From NCBI GenBank assembly GCA_016703535.1, contig JADJBV010000001.1, forward strand, positions 5,508,001-5,572,000: 64,000 nucleotides of DNA, written 5' to 3'. Shown one piece after another: positions 44,012 to 53,783 of the stretch (position 1 is the stretch's first letter; every line of letters begins with the position of its first letter). Made by a program: the position numbers and the translations under genes. The DNA is from Deltaproteobacteria bacterium. GTDB lineage: Bacteria; Myxococcota; Kuafuiibacteriia; Kuafuiibacteriales; Kuafuiibacteriaceae. The notes beneath the pieces were generated by a model that was not told the DNA's origin, searched no databases, and was given only the letters and a program-made list of their open reading frames with translations.

Positions 44012-45496
44012 ATGGGTGCCGAAGGGGTGTGGAGGTCGAGGTCAGGGGCGCTGAAGCTCATTGGCCTCTTTTTTGGGGGGTGGTGGGTGGCCTGCGCGCC
44101 CCCGGGTGAGGTGTTGGTGCTCCCCAACCCGCCGGAGGACGCGAAGAGCGTCTTCTTGTGGACCCCAAAAGAAGCGCACGCTGCGGCTGTGCCGATCACG
44201 GCGGGTGTTTTGCCGCCCCTCACCGCCCGGGCCGACCAGTCGATCGCCCTTTTGTACTCCCGCGCCAGCCTCGAGGAGATGCAGCTCGAGGCGGGGGCCC
44301 TGGCGCCCGGAGGCACGCGAGAACTCGTCGGAACCTTGGCCATCCATGAGCGCAATCAAGATCAGTGGTTGGAGCGGGCCCGCGTCGCGGACCTGACTCC
44401 GGCGCTGAGCAACCTTCGGCTGCCGGCCTTCGATCCCGACGCCTGCTCACAAGCCGGAGGCTGCAGCGGCCTCCTCCCCGAACTCGAACTTTGTTTTGTG
44501 CCCTGCGCCTGTCCACCGTCTCTGCAGGGGCTGCCGGTGCCGTGGTCCATCGACGACGGATGTACGATCGCCCCGGCGCCACGCCAACAGACCTGCTACC
44601 AAGGGCCGCGGCTATTCACCGCCCTCAACGCCTTGGGGCAAAGCGGCGCAAGCGCCGAGCTCGGGCAGGTCGTGCAAGAAGGTACCCGCACCTGGGCCTA
44701 TTTCCACTCCAACCACTTCGCCCAGCCCGTGGCCGACGGCACCCTGTACATCTACCCCGCCAAGATCGAGCTGAGCGGCCCCGATCAGATCAACCTGGCC
44801 ACGGCCAGCCACCTCCCAATCATGGAGTTGCCGAGCAACCAAGGGCCCTACGGCTGGACCACCGCGCCCCGCATCCGCGCCGACGGCCTGGAGTTGTTCT
44901 TGAGCTCCAGCGTCCCCGACGGCAACTGGAACGACGAGGAGCTATTTGCGGCCCGCCGCCCCAACCTGGAGAGCAACTTCGGCCCCATGGTCCCCATCGC
45001 CGCCCTCACCAACGCCAACAACGCGCCGACAGTGGGGGACCCGGGCGACGAGGCCCGCTTGCCCCTGCTCTTCCCGGATTTTCGCACGCTGATCTTCCGT
45101 CGCTACGACCAAGAAGTGATGCAGATCTTCTACGCGCGCCGCCCCAGCGACCGCAGCGGCGACCTCGACTTCGTCACCATCGAGGGCGCCAATCCCTACG
45201 GCAGCACCTGGGCCGGCTATGGCCTCAGCCGGGACCTCAGCCACCTGCTCGCCGCGGTTCGGATCGGCCCCGCCGCGACCGACGTCACCCGCTTCTACGC
45301 CTTGCCGATCACGTCCCTCTCCCCCGAGGTCCGCTACGGCGAGCCGGTGCCCCTGACCTTGGCCGACGGCCGCACCCCCATCGAGTTGCCCGACCCGTGG
45401 TGGGACATGTTGATCGCCGAACACCCCGACGGAACGGCGATCTACGTCAGCAAAAACAACGTCACCTGGATCCTGGACGCGGTGGCCTGCGAGTAG
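44012..45496 (+). CDS. predicted lipoprotein, propeller-like
   Basis: ATG 44012, 494 residues. The hydrophobic segment ALKLIGLFFGGWWVAC ends at a probable lipidated Cys. The first 200 residues hold several cysteines (CSQAGGC, CFVPCACPP), probably disulfide-bonded. The C-terminal 250 residues have repeated short motifs ending in polar turns (RADGLELFLSSSVPDGNW, FPDFRTLIFRRYD), like the PD40/TolB-type propeller proteins that bind surface partners. Function not recognised. It follows the C-N hydrolase by 6 nt. Confidence 0.68.
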   Translation: MGAEGVWRSRSGALKLIGLFFGGWWVACAPPGEVLVLPNPPEDAKSVFLWTPKEAHAAAVPITAGVLPPLTARADQSIALLYSRASLEEMQLEAGALAPGGTRELVGTLAIHERNQDQWLERARVADLTPALSNLRLPAFDPDACSQAGGCSGLLPELELCFVPCACPPSLQGLPVPWSIDDGCTIAPAPRQQTCYQGPRLFTALNALGQSGASAELGQVVQEGTRTWAYFHSNHFAQPVADGTLYIYPAKIELSGPDQINLATASHLPIMELPSNQGPYGWTTAPRIRADGLELFLSSSVPDGNWNDEELFAARRPNLESNFGPMVPIAALTNANNAPTVGDPGDEARLPLLFPDFRTLIFRRYDQEVMQIFYARRPSDRSGDLDFVTIEGANPYGSTWAGYGLSRDLSHLLAAVRIGPAATDVTRFYALPITSLSPEVRYGEPVPLTLADGRTPIELPDPWWDMLIAEHPDGTAIYVSKNNVTWILDAVACE

Positions 45497-45571
45497 CTTG
45501 GGGGCTCGGATCCTCTATACGCGGAATAGGTGACGTTCGAGCTCCGCCCCCTCCAATGATACGGGTGGAGA

Positions 45572-48500
45572 ATGCGACCACGGGGTTTGAGCAGCGCCTA
45601 CCTGACGATTGCAAGCGTCGGCTTCTTTGCCTGTGGCGGGGAGGCGCCCGTTGACGTCCCTGGAGATTCGGGCCTCGCCGACAGCGGCGTGGTTGCCGAT
45701 GATGGGGGCGAGATTGGGATTGACGCCAACCCCATCGATGCCAACGTCGATGCGGGTGGGCTCGACGCCCAGCCCACCGATCGAGGGGACGGAGCGATCC
45801 CGATCCTCACCCCTCCTCCCGCTCCGGCCGATCCGAGCGACTTCGTCGGGGCCAATCGTTTCTTGTTTGATGGTCCAAACGCGATCCAGTTCGGCGTCGT
45901 GCCCGGCGCGATCCCTGACGTGAGGATGTCGGTACTTCACGGGGTCGTGCTGGACACCAGCGGTGCTCCACTGAGTGGCGTCGCGATCACCATCCTTGGC
46001 AAGCCGGAGTTTGGCGAGACGTTGAGCCGAGCCGACGGTCGTTTCGACTTCGCGCTCGCGGGCGGCGGATCGCAGAACGTCAACTTCGCGAGGTCCGGCT
46101 ACGTCACGCTGCAGCGTCGTTTTGTGGTCGGTTGGCACGCCGACGTCTGGATCGACGACGTTATGATGACCGAACTCGACCTAGCGTCGACCGAGATCAT
46201 CCTCCGCGGCGCGACCGAACCTCAGGTCCACGAGGCTTCGATGAAGAGCGACGCGGACGGCCAGCGCCACCCGGTGTTGGTGTTCCGCCCGGGGACCAAC
46301 GCGACCATGCAGATGCCCGACGGGACCCTCTCGGCACTCGATACATTGAATGTACGGGCAACCGAACTCACGATCGGCCCGGACGGGATGAAGGCGATGC
46401 CGGGCGACCTGCCAGCCAATGTTGGGTACACCTTCGCAGACGAGCTGACGGTCGACGAGGCGGTGGTGGCCGGCGCCAGTTCGGTGGTCTTCGACCCACC
46501 GGTCCTTCAATACGTCGAGAACTTCCTCAATTTTCCGGCGGGAACGCCGGTGCCAAACGGATCCTTCGATCGTCAGCGAGGGGTTTGGGTCGGGGAGCCC
46601 GATGGCCGGGTCATCGCCCTATTGTCCGAGGCGGGTGGAGAGGCCGCCGTCGACGCCGACGGTGATGGCCAAGCTGACCCGGACGGAGGCGCCTCCCTGG
46701 GGATCGACGCCGAAGAGCGCCGGGTCTTGGCCGCACGTTACGAGGCGCCGACCACCATTTGGCGCGTGCCGATCCCGCACTTTTCGTCTTGGGACCACAA
46801 CTGGGGATTTGGTCCTCCCGATGACGCCGACCCGCCCGATAGGGACGACGATGACCCACCCCCCTTCGATCCGTGTAAAAAGCGTGGCTCCACCATCCAC
46901 TGCCAAAACGGGGTGCTCATCAAGGACCTCTCGGTTCCGGGAGCGGAGGAAATCCACTGGTCGAGCCAGGTCACACCGGCCCGCCGGGCGATCGATGGGC
47001 GTCCAGCGGTCCGCATCACCGGAGCGACTGTTCACCCCGATCTGTTGCGGGTCGAAGCGGAGATCGTTGCTTGGGGCAACACGCTGCGGGCGACCTTCCC
47101 GCCTTCGCCCAATCAACTATGGCACCCCGAGATCAACGAGGACGCCTATGGTCGCCCAACGGTCGGAATGACCCAGGCAAGGATCACGGTTCGGAACGTC
47201 TTTCGCGCCAACTACCAGGTCCCCGCCAGCTCCAATGACAACTGGGGTAGCAGTGGCTCGGGTGTCACGATCGAAGGCGATCGGGAGCGGGCCGAGATCA
47301 TGCTGGTGCTTAGGTACGTCAAGCGGATCGGACTCCCGACGGGGCGGGATGATTCGGCGCTCGGCGGCTGGGCCTTCGCGTCCCATCATCGCTTCGACCG
47401 TGGCCGTAATGTCGTCCATCAGGGCAACGGGGAGGTTCGCCCACTCCCTCTGATCGGGACGTTTCGTAAGCTCGGCTTCGGCGGGCAGGGTCGAAGCTAC
47501 GACTTCATCGGTCAGGAGGTCGACGCGGCGACACTTCGCCTGAACTCACTTGCCGGCATCAAGGCGGATCCGGACGGCTCAGTTTGGATCATGGGCGACA
47601 TCCGCGGCGATGGGACGGGCCGGACGATCATCAACGTCCGGGACGGACGCGCCCGGATCTCGGAGCTCCCGCTCGGTCCGCGGCTCTGCGTCAACGCCGT
47701 CTGTGCCAGAGAGATGGAACAGCTCCCGGACGGTCGTTTGGTGATGCTCCTGCCCCACTCTGTCCACACCTACGATCCGCGGACGGGGACGACCGAACGG
47801 GTCGGCGGTACGAGCGACGTCGACGCACCGAACGCGACCCCCTTCCCGGATGGTTCCCGGGCGACCGACGTCCCACTGCAAGGCGTAACCGCAATGGCCG
47901 TCTCTCCTGGCGGGGAAATCTACGTCGCTCATAAGTATGGATCGGTCGGCGCGTTTCGGCTGATCAGGATCGACCCATTGGGGAGGATCTTTTTCGTGGG
48001 CGGCACCGACGCCGCCGACAACCTCGTCTGCGACGAGTTCGCTCAAGAGGGTGACCTCGTGCGAGAGACCTGCCTTACGCAGATCCGGTCACTGGCCTTC
48101 GACCTCGAGGGAAATCTATTGATCGCGGGCATGAGACAGTGGGCCCCGGCCGGCTACGGCGCTATAGTCAGAGTAGGTGCCGACGGTCGGCTCGCCCACG
48201 TCGCGGGGTGTACCGACGCGGGATGTGCGCCCGGCCCCCTTGAGCATCGGAACCAACAACTCGACTTTGGCAGCTCGGTCTTTGGTCCGCAGTCCATTGA
48301 GGGCCGCCCCGACGGGAAGATCTTGGCCCGGGGCGTTCGAGTCGGCGGGGGCGCGGGCGGCATGTTCTACGCCGTCGATCCGGTCGTCGGATCCTCCGCG
48401 GTGGTCGCAGGAGGCGTAGAGAGTACGGCCGCCGCCCGAACCCTAGGGACCCCTGCCACCCACTCTTTTTTCTACGGGGAGGGCAGCCAGAGCTACGGGC

Positions 48501-51500
48501 CGCTCGGCCTGGTGCTCGATGTTCCGGAGGAAGGCAGCAACAACTCCGTCCTCGCGGTCCTCGATGAGCCAGCGGCCCTCGACCGGGTCCCCTCGGAGGA
48601 CGGTACGGAGGTCTGGCACTTCGACCCCGCGGGTCTGCACCTTCGCACGACCGACGCGATCACCGGTCGGCTGCTCCGCGAGTTCAGCTATGACCCCGAA
48701 GGGCGACTCGTCAGCTTCAGCGACGCCGACAACAACGTCACCACCATCGAACGGGACGGCAGCGGTGTACCGCTGGCGATCGTTGCTCCGACCGGCGAGC
48801 GGTCGACGCTCTCCCTCGATGCCGACGGCAACCTCGTCGAGCTCGCAACTCCCGCGGGCCGCCGGACGACGGCAAGTTACCTTGCGGGTGGTCTCCTGGA
48901 GCGGCTGACCGACGCCCGCGGTGGCGTCTACAACTACAGCTACGATGCGAACGCTCGGTTGATCGGCAGCCAGGGCCCGGACGGAGTCGGCGCCACCTTG
49001 GCGTTTAGCGAGACCAACACGACCCGGACCGCCGTCCACACCACCAACGGCAACATCACATCGACCTATCTCACCGAATCCCTCGACGAAGTCGGAAGGC
49101 GCCTGACCCGAACCGAAGCCTCGGGCGCGATCGCGAGCTTCACGATCCGTTCGACCGGCGTGCCCGCGGTGGTCGAGGAGAACGCGTACCGGACCTTGAC
49201 CAGCGTCGTCGCACCCGACCCGAGATTCGGCTTGCTGGCGCCAGTGCTTCAATCCTTCGAACGGGGGCCGGGCACCCCCCGGGTGTTGCTCGCCGAATCG
49301 GTCGCGATCACCGGTTCGCCCGCCAATCCCGACACGTTCGTCCAGTCGATCACCTCACCCTATGGCACCGAGACCATGAGCCACGACCGGGCGGCGGCGA
49401 CGATGACCTTCGGCAGTTCCAGTGGGCGTAGCGCAGTGCTCACCCTCGACGCCCAGGGGCGCCCGCAAACTCTCGCCTACCCTGGGCGCGATCTGCAGTC
49501 TCGAACCTATGACACCGGAGGGCGGCTCTCGACGATCAGCGAAGGCGGTTTCGTCGCGCGTTACGGCTATTCGCCGAACGGGCACCTGGCGTCGATCACC
49601 GACGCCGATGGCGAGGTCTACGCCTTCGATCGCGACCTGGACGGCCGGTTGAACGGGCTGATCGACCCCTTGTCTCGCCGAACCGCCCTGGGCCGAAACG
49701 GGATGGGCGATCTGACCTCGTTGACCCTGGCGGACGGCACAATCCACACCCTGGCCCGTTCACCCGGTGGGCGTCTCTCCAGCTACGTTGCGCCCGGCGG
49801 GGCGACCACCGGCTTCGGCTACGACGCCGACGGGCAACAGGCGACGACCACCTTGCCGAGTGGGCGCAGCATCACCCTGCAGCGTGACGGGACGAACCGG
49901 GTGACGACCATTGCCACGCCCGAAGCGACGACGACCCTGACCTACGCCGACCCGAACCAGTCGGGCCGGGTCTACGAACAACTGTGGACGCCAAACAACG
50001 GCGTCGCCGAACGGACCGTCACGACCTTCACCGCAGAACGGCTGACCAGGCTTTCGCACTTCGCCGGTGCGAGCGAGGTCTTCCGGATGAGCTACGTCTA
50101 CGACTCCAGCGGCCGAGTCACTCAGCACGGCCTCTTGGCTCCAGGCGCGGGGAGCAGAGCCTACGAGTTGCAGGTCGACGACGATCAACTCACCACTCGT
50201 TACGGGCCTTTCGGCGGTGCGATCGACTTTGATCGCAGCGGGCCTCTCGGTGGGGCGGTGGCGATCACCAGCGATCGCGTGAACCAAACGCTTCGGTACG
50301 ATGGGCGCGGCGCGTTGGTCGGACGAACCACCCTGGTCAACGGGATCCCGCTGTACAGCTACGATCTGACCCGCGCCGCCAACGGCCGGATCACCGAACG
50401 GCGTGAGGTCATCGGCACCGCCCCTCCCACCCTCAGCAGCTACGGCTACGACGCCGCGGGGCGCCTCACTTCGGTCGCCCGTGATGCGGTGGCCGCGGAG
50501 GCCTACACCTACGACGCGAGGGACAACCGCACGTCACGCACCATCGCCGCAGGTCCAGCCGAACTCTCTTCCTACACCGCCGACGATCGTCAGACCGCCC
50601 CGGCCACGCACAACACCGATGGCCAGCTCACCTCACGAGGCGCGGACACCTTCACCTTCGGCGCTCGCGGTGAACTCCTCTCGGCAACCGTCGGCGGAGT
50701 GACCGCGACCTACGGCTATGACGCCCTCAACCGGCGGGTGAGGCGCACGGTCGGAGCCTCGACCTGGCGGTACTTCTACGGCAACCCGAAGCACGACACT
50801 CAGCTGAGCGCCATGATCGCCCCCGGCAACGACCTCTGGTCGTTCATCTACGATGACTTCGGCATCCTGATCGCGATCGATCGTGGAGGGTCGACCCGCT
50901 ACTACGTCGCAACCGACCAACTTGGATCGCCAGTCGTCGTGTCTGACCGGGATGGGTTGGTGGTGCAGTCGTTGAGCTACGACGCCTTCGGACGGATCCG
51001 CGCCGAGTCGGCCCCGACCTTCGACCTGCCGATCGGTTTCGCCGGGGGCCTGCGGGACGAGACGACGGGGTTCTTGCGCTTTGGGCTTCGAGACTACGAC
51101 CCCGAAAGTGGCCGTTTTGCGACCCGGGACCCGGTGCTCTTCAAGGGCGACCAAACGAACCTCTACGCCTACGTCAACAACGACCCGGTCCGATGGATCG
51201 ATCCGAGCGGAACGTCCTCCGCCGAAGTCGGCCTCTGCAGCGGGATCTGCATCGACACCAAGTTCGCCATCACCAGCGCGGGCATCTCGGTCTGCGTCGG
51301 CACCGGCGTTGGCGTCGGCAACACCCTCGACGTCAGCCCCAGCGGTGAACTCGACGAAACGCGGATCGCCTTCTTCAAGGGTACGGCGGCGGTGTCGGCC
51401 GGACCGGTGCAAGTTGGGGTCGAAGCGGAGCTCGAGAACATCGTCTGCGGCCCCAACATCAAAAAGAAGGCCTGCATATTCGGCGGCTGCCTCACCTTCG

Positions 51501-51673
51501 ACGACAAGCCCATCCGACATGAGAACGCGAACTACGACGCCTTGTCCCATCGCGCCGTCGAAAAGGCCGCCGAAAGGCTCACGCCGCCGGGCTCCGGCGG
51601 AAAGAAAGGGACTCAGGCCGTAAAAGTGACCGCGTCGCTCTTGGCCTTTCACTGTGAGGCGGTGTTGTGGTGA
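45572..51673 (+). CDS. Rhs/YD-repeat lipoprotein with core domain
   Basis: ATG 45572, 2033 residues. A lipoprotein signal (TIASVGFFAC) is followed by an Asp/Gly linker, a carboxypeptidase-regulatory-like domain near 110-200 (GVVLDTSGAPLSGVAITI) and an NHL-like propeller region (about 650-1000). YD repeats (about 1030-1750: FSYDPEGRLVSFSDADNN, YGYSPNGHLASITDADG) end in the Rhs core motif GFLRFGLRDYDPESGRFATR plus DPVRWIDPSG near 1875. The last 150 residues are a variable tip with paired cysteines and no recognised toxin motif. Base composition and codon use look more mixed than in neighbours, suggesting transfer. No immunity gene is evident downstream. Confidence 0.9.
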   Translation: MRPRGLSSAYLTIASVGFFACGGEAPVDVPGDSGLADSGVVADDGGEIGIDANPIDANVDAGGLDAQPTDRGDGAIPILTPPPAPADPSDFVGANRFLFDGPNAIQFGVVPGAIPDVRMSVLHGVVLDTSGAPLSGVAITILGKPEFGETLSRADGRFDFALAGGGSQNVNFARSGYVTLQRRFVVGWHADVWIDDVMMTELDLASTEIILRGATEPQVHEASMKSDADGQRHPVLVFRPGTNATMQMPDGTLSALDTLNVRATELTIGPDGMKAMPGDLPANVGYTFADELTVDEAVVAGASSVVFDPPVLQYVENFLNFPAGTPVPNGSFDRQRGVWVGEPDGRVIALLSEAGGEAAVDADGDGQADPDGGASLGIDAEERRVLAARYEAPTTIWRVPIPHFSSWDHNWGFGPPDDADPPDRDDDDPPPFDPCKKRGSTIHCQNGVLIKDLSVPGAEEIHWSSQVTPARRAIDGRPAVRITGATVHPDLLRVEAEIVAWGNTLRATFPPSPNQLWHPEINEDAYGRPTVGMTQARITVRNVFRANYQVPASSNDNWGSSGSGVTIEGDRERAEIMLVLRYVKRIGLPTGRDDSALGGWAFASHHRFDRGRNVVHQGNGEVRPLPLIGTFRKLGFGGQGRSYDFIGQEVDAATLRLNSLAGIKADPDGSVWIMGDIRGDGTGRTIINVRDGRARISELPLGPRLCVNAVCAREMEQLPDGRLVMLLPHSVHTYDPRTGTTERVGGTSDVDAPNATPFPDGSRATDVPLQGVTAMAVSPGGEIYVAHKYGSVGAFRLIRIDPLGRIFFVGGTDAADNLVCDEFAQEGDLVRETCLTQIRSLAFDLEGNLLIAGMRQWAPAGYGAIVRVGADGRLAHVAGCTDAGCAPGPLEHRNQQLDFGSSVFGPQSIEGRPDGKILARGVRVGGGAGGMFYAVDPVVGSSAVVAGGVESTAAARTLGTPATHSFFYGEGSQSYGPLGLVLDVPEEGSNNSVLAVLDEPAALDRVPSEDGTEVWHFDPAGLHLRTTDAITGRLLREFSYDPEGRLVSFSDADNNVTTIERDGSGVPLAIVAPTGERSTLSLDADGNLVELATPAGRRTTASYLAGGLLERLTDARGGVYNYSYDANARLIGSQGPDGVGATLAFSETNTTRTAVHTTNGNITSTYLTESLDEVGRRLTRTEASGAIASFTIRSTGVPAVVEENAYRTLTSVVAPDPRFGLLAPVLQSFERGPGTPRVLLAESVAITGSPANPDTFVQSITSPYGTETMSHDRAAATMTFGSSSGRSAVLTLDAQGRPQTLAYPGRDLQSRTYDTGGRLSTISEGGFVARYGYSPNGHLASITDADGEVYAFDRDLDGRLNGLIDPLSRRTALGRNGMGDLTSLTLADGTIHTLARSPGGRLSSYVAPGGATTGFGYDADGQQATTTLPSGRSITLQRDGTNRVTTIATPEATTTLTYADPNQSGRVYEQLWTPNNGVAERTVTTFTAERLTRLSHFAGASEVFRMSYVYDSSGRVTQHGLLAPGAGSRAYELQVDDDQLTTRYGPFGGAIDFDRSGPLGGAVAITSDRVNQTLRYDGRGALVGRTTLVNGIPLYSYDLTRAANGRITERREVIGTAPPTLSSYGYDAAGRLTSVARDAVAAEAYTYDARDNRTSRTIAAGPAELSSYTADDRQTAPATHNTDGQLTSRGADTFTFGARGELLSATVGGVTATYGYDALNRRVRRTVGASTWRYFYGNPKHDTQLSAMIAPGNDLWSFIYDDFGILIAIDRGGSTRYYVATDQLGSPVVVSDRDGLVVQSLSYDAFGRIRAESAPTFDLPIGFAGGLRDETTGFLRFGLRDYDPESGRFATRDPVLFKGDQTNLYAYVNNDPVRWIDPSGTSSAEVGLCSGICIDTKFAITSAGISVCVGTGVGVGNTLDVSPSGELDETRIAFFKGTAAVSAGPVQVGVEAELENIVCGPNIKKKACIFGGCLTFDDKPIRHENANYDALSHRAVEKAAERLTPPGSGGKKGTQAVKVTASLLAFHCEAVLW
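48872..48885. repeat. GCAAG-N4-CTTGC palindrome, copy 6
   Basis: Spacer TTAC; outer bases G and G, so only the 10 core bases fit. Inside the Rhs gene encoding A-S-Y-L-A with CTT and GCA. Confidence 0.6.
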
Positions 51674-51694
51674 CGAGCGCCCCGAGGTGCGAGG

Positions 51695-52882
51695 ATGGCG
51701 TTGATGCCGCGTCGGGGGAGCCGGATCGCATCGGCGGCTTGCGCCTGGGCGTTCATCGCGTGCAGCGACGGCGGAGGGAACCTGGGGGACTCCGGCCCTG
51801 ATTCGGCCTTCGACGCGGGTTGGGCATTGGACTCGGAGATCATCGCGGACGCGGGGCTGGACGCGGGTCCGGCGGATTCCTCTTGCCTCCCGAACGTCGA
51901 TGACCTGCCCGAGGTGACCCAGCTCAGTGAGCGAGGCTTCGAGGTGTTGATGAAGGGCCTGCTCTTCCCGACCCACCTGGAGTTGCTCGGCGAGCGGGTC
52001 TTCGTTCAAGCGACGATGATCGAAGGCGGGATCTATTCAGTGGATCAGCGGGGCTGCGATCCGCAGCAACACCACCCAGTGGACGGGGGACCTGAGGTCC
52101 TCTCCAAACACGAGAGCACCTCGAGCTTGTATTGGGTCGACGCCTTCGGCGGGCAACTCTATCGGCTTCGGGAGGGTGAGGTCTTGGCCACGCCCATCGG
52201 CGCCCCCCGGGCCGTCGGCGCGACCCTCGCGGGGCTCGCCCCCAGCGACCTGGGGCTGTACTGGCTCGATCCGCGTTGTGCGCTGCACCGGACCTCTCTG
52301 TTGGGCGACGTCGAGGTGGCGCTGACGGCGACGACCGGCGAGCGTGGGCTCGGCGTCAAGGCTTGGGGCGCGGAGGGCGCCGTGGGGCTCTGCGAGGGGA
52401 GCCCCGGCACATTGTTCACTTGGAGCGCGACCTCGGCGGCGTCGAGGGTCGTGTGGTCGATGCCTCGGCGGGAGGCGTGGTTGCTCCGAGTCCACGGCTC
52501 GGTCGCCTACCTGGCTCAACCCGAGTGCGACAACTACGCAACCGCGTGCCGTCTGCAAATGCCCGGCTGCTGCCCGGGGAGTCTGGTGAGCGTGGATCTG
52601 ACGACCGGATCCTCCACCACCTTGGCCCTTGATGAGTTCGGCCCTCCCTTGGCCATGGCGACCACCGATCGCGGCGAGATCCTCTACTCCAATGGGGTGC
52701 AGCTGCGTTGGTTGGGCGCCGGACCCGAGGCCCCGCGGGTGATCCTGAACCAGCCTGGCGTCGAGGGGATCCAGGTGGACCATACGGCGGCGTATTGGAG
52801 CAGTCCCCGGCGCTTGGGGGACCTCGTGGATGGGCTGGGTTACGTGGTGAAGGCGCCGCTCTCAGCCCTCCGGAGCAAATAG
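51695..52882 (+). CDS. predicted lipoprotein with propeller-like repeats
   Basis: ATG 51695 (or 51704), 395 residues, 21 nt after the Rhs stop. Residues 1-23 form a signal ending AWAFIAC, followed by a GDSGPDSAFDAGWALDSE linker of the type seen in the other lipoproteins. The rest alternates short strands and turns (VYWVDAFGGQLYRL-like, TSSLYWVDAFGGQLYRLREG), consistent with a six- or seven-bladed propeller. Two Cys clusters (CDNYATAC, CCPG) are present. It does not resemble an immunity protein for the Rhs tip. Confidence 0.7.
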   Translation: MALMPRRGSRIASAACAWAFIACSDGGGNLGDSGPDSAFDAGWALDSEIIADAGLDAGPADSSCLPNVDDLPEVTQLSERGFEVLMKGLLFPTHLELLGERVFVQATMIEGGIYSVDQRGCDPQQHHPVDGGPEVLSKHESTSSLYWVDAFGGQLYRLREGEVLATPIGAPRAVGATLAGLAPSDLGLYWLDPRCALHRTSLLGDVEVALTATTGERGLGVKAWGAEGAVGLCEGSPGTLFTWSATSAASRVVWSMPRREAWLLRVHGSVAYLAQPECDNYATACRLQMPGCCPGSLVSVDLTTGSSTTLALDEFGPPLAMATTDRGEILYSNGVQLRWLGAGPEAPRVILNQPGVEGIQVDHTAAYWSSPRRLGDLVDGLGYVVKAPLSALRSK

Positions 52883-52953
52883 GGCATCACCGACGAAACA
52901 CAACGAAATCTGGCTGTTCTCGCAGGTGTCGACCTCAGCCATCTGGTCGGTAC

Positions 52954-52982
52954 TTGCATAAGGCACCGTCCATCGTTATTTT
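52954..52982 (+). promoter_or_regulatory. probable promoter of abiE operon
   Basis: TTGCAT (52954-52959) and TATTTT (52977-52982) with a 17-nt spacer lie in an AT-rich patch unlike the rest of the window. Initiation 6-8 nt downstream would fall near 52989 and favour the ATG at 52998 as the abiEi start, with a near-leaderless mRNA. Confidence 0.5.
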
Positions 52983-52997
52983 ATGCGGGTATCGGCC

Positions 52998-53783
52998 ATG
53001 CCAGGTGCAGCCCGCTACATCCTTGAACTCGCCGGGAGGGGGAGGCGTCACTTCACGACGGAGGAGGCCGTGGCCGCGCTGGGGGGCTCGATTCCAGCGG
53101 TGCGGGCGGCGCTCCGTCGCCTTAGGGCCAAGGGCGACATCGCCGACCCGTTTCGAGGCTTCCACGTCATCGTCCCGCCCGAATACCGCCGGCTCCGTTG
53201 CCTGCCGGCCGACCAGTTCGTGCCGCACCTGATGCAGCACTTGGGCCTGGTCTACTACGTGGCGCTCCTCAGCGCGGCCGAGCTGCACGGCGCCGCCCAC
53301 CACCGCCCGCAGGCCTTCCAGGTCATGGTCGAGACCAACCGCCGACCGATCGAGTGCGGCGAGGTTCGGGTCCAATTCATCGCCCGTAGGGACCTGGAGG
53401 CGACCTCCGTTGTCGAAAAGAAGACGCCGCGAGGCCTGCTCCGCGTCGCCTCACCAGAGGCGACCGCGCTGGAGCTAGTGGGCTACGCGGACCAGTGCGG
53501 GGGCCTCGACAACGTCGCGGCGCTCCTCCCCGAGCTGGTCGAGGTCGTTGATGCGGATCGGCTCGCTGCCGAGTGCGACCGGAGCCCGGTCGCGTGGGTT
53601 CAGCGCCTAGGCTACCTGCTCGATCAGACCGAACACCGCGGCCTCGCGGACAAGATCCTGCCGTCGGTGGGCCGGCGCGCCCACCACGTCGCCCCGCTGG
53701 TGCGCGCCAGGAGTCGCAGTGGCGCGCCCCGTGACCATCGCTGGAGGCTGGCCGTCAACGCGACCGTGGAGCCGGAGCAATGA
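52998..53783 (+). CDS. abiEi: AbiEi-type antitoxin (type IV TA)
   Basis: I prefer ATG 52998 (261 residues) over ATG 52983, because the latter touches the likely -10 box. The N-terminal winged helix (about 1-60: TTEEAVAALGGSIPAVRAAL, then GDIADPFRGFHVIVPPEYR) is the DNA-binding AbiEi_4-like domain. The centre has the family core: VYYVALLSAAELHGAAHHRP, FQVMV, RRDLEATSV and VASPEATALELVGYADQCGG. AbiEi represses its own operon and antagonises the AbiEii nucleotidyltransferase in phage abortive infection. Its stop overlaps the toxin start by 4 nt. The toxin is frameshifted. Confidence 0.88.
   Translation: MPGAARYILELAGRGRRHFTTEEAVAALGGSIPAVRAALRRLRAKGDIADPFRGFHVIVPPEYRRLRCLPADQFVPHLMQHLGLVYYVALLSAAELHGAAHHRPQAFQVMVETNRRPIECGEVRVQFIARRDLEATSVVEKKTPRGLLRVASPEATALELVGYADQCGGLDNVAALLPELVEVVDADRLAAECDRSPVAWVQRLGYLLDQTEHRGLADKILPSVGRRAHHVAPLVRARSRSGAPRDHRWRLAVNATVEPEQ

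Noticed and set aside
51695..52882. Immunity protein for the Rhs tip
   Set aside because: It has a lipoprotein signal, a DSG linker and propeller-like repeats, and lacks the small acidic character of immunity proteins.
52954..52982. Palindromic operator for AbiEi in the promoter
   Set aside because: No convincing inverted repeat could be found by eye, so only the promoter itself is reported.
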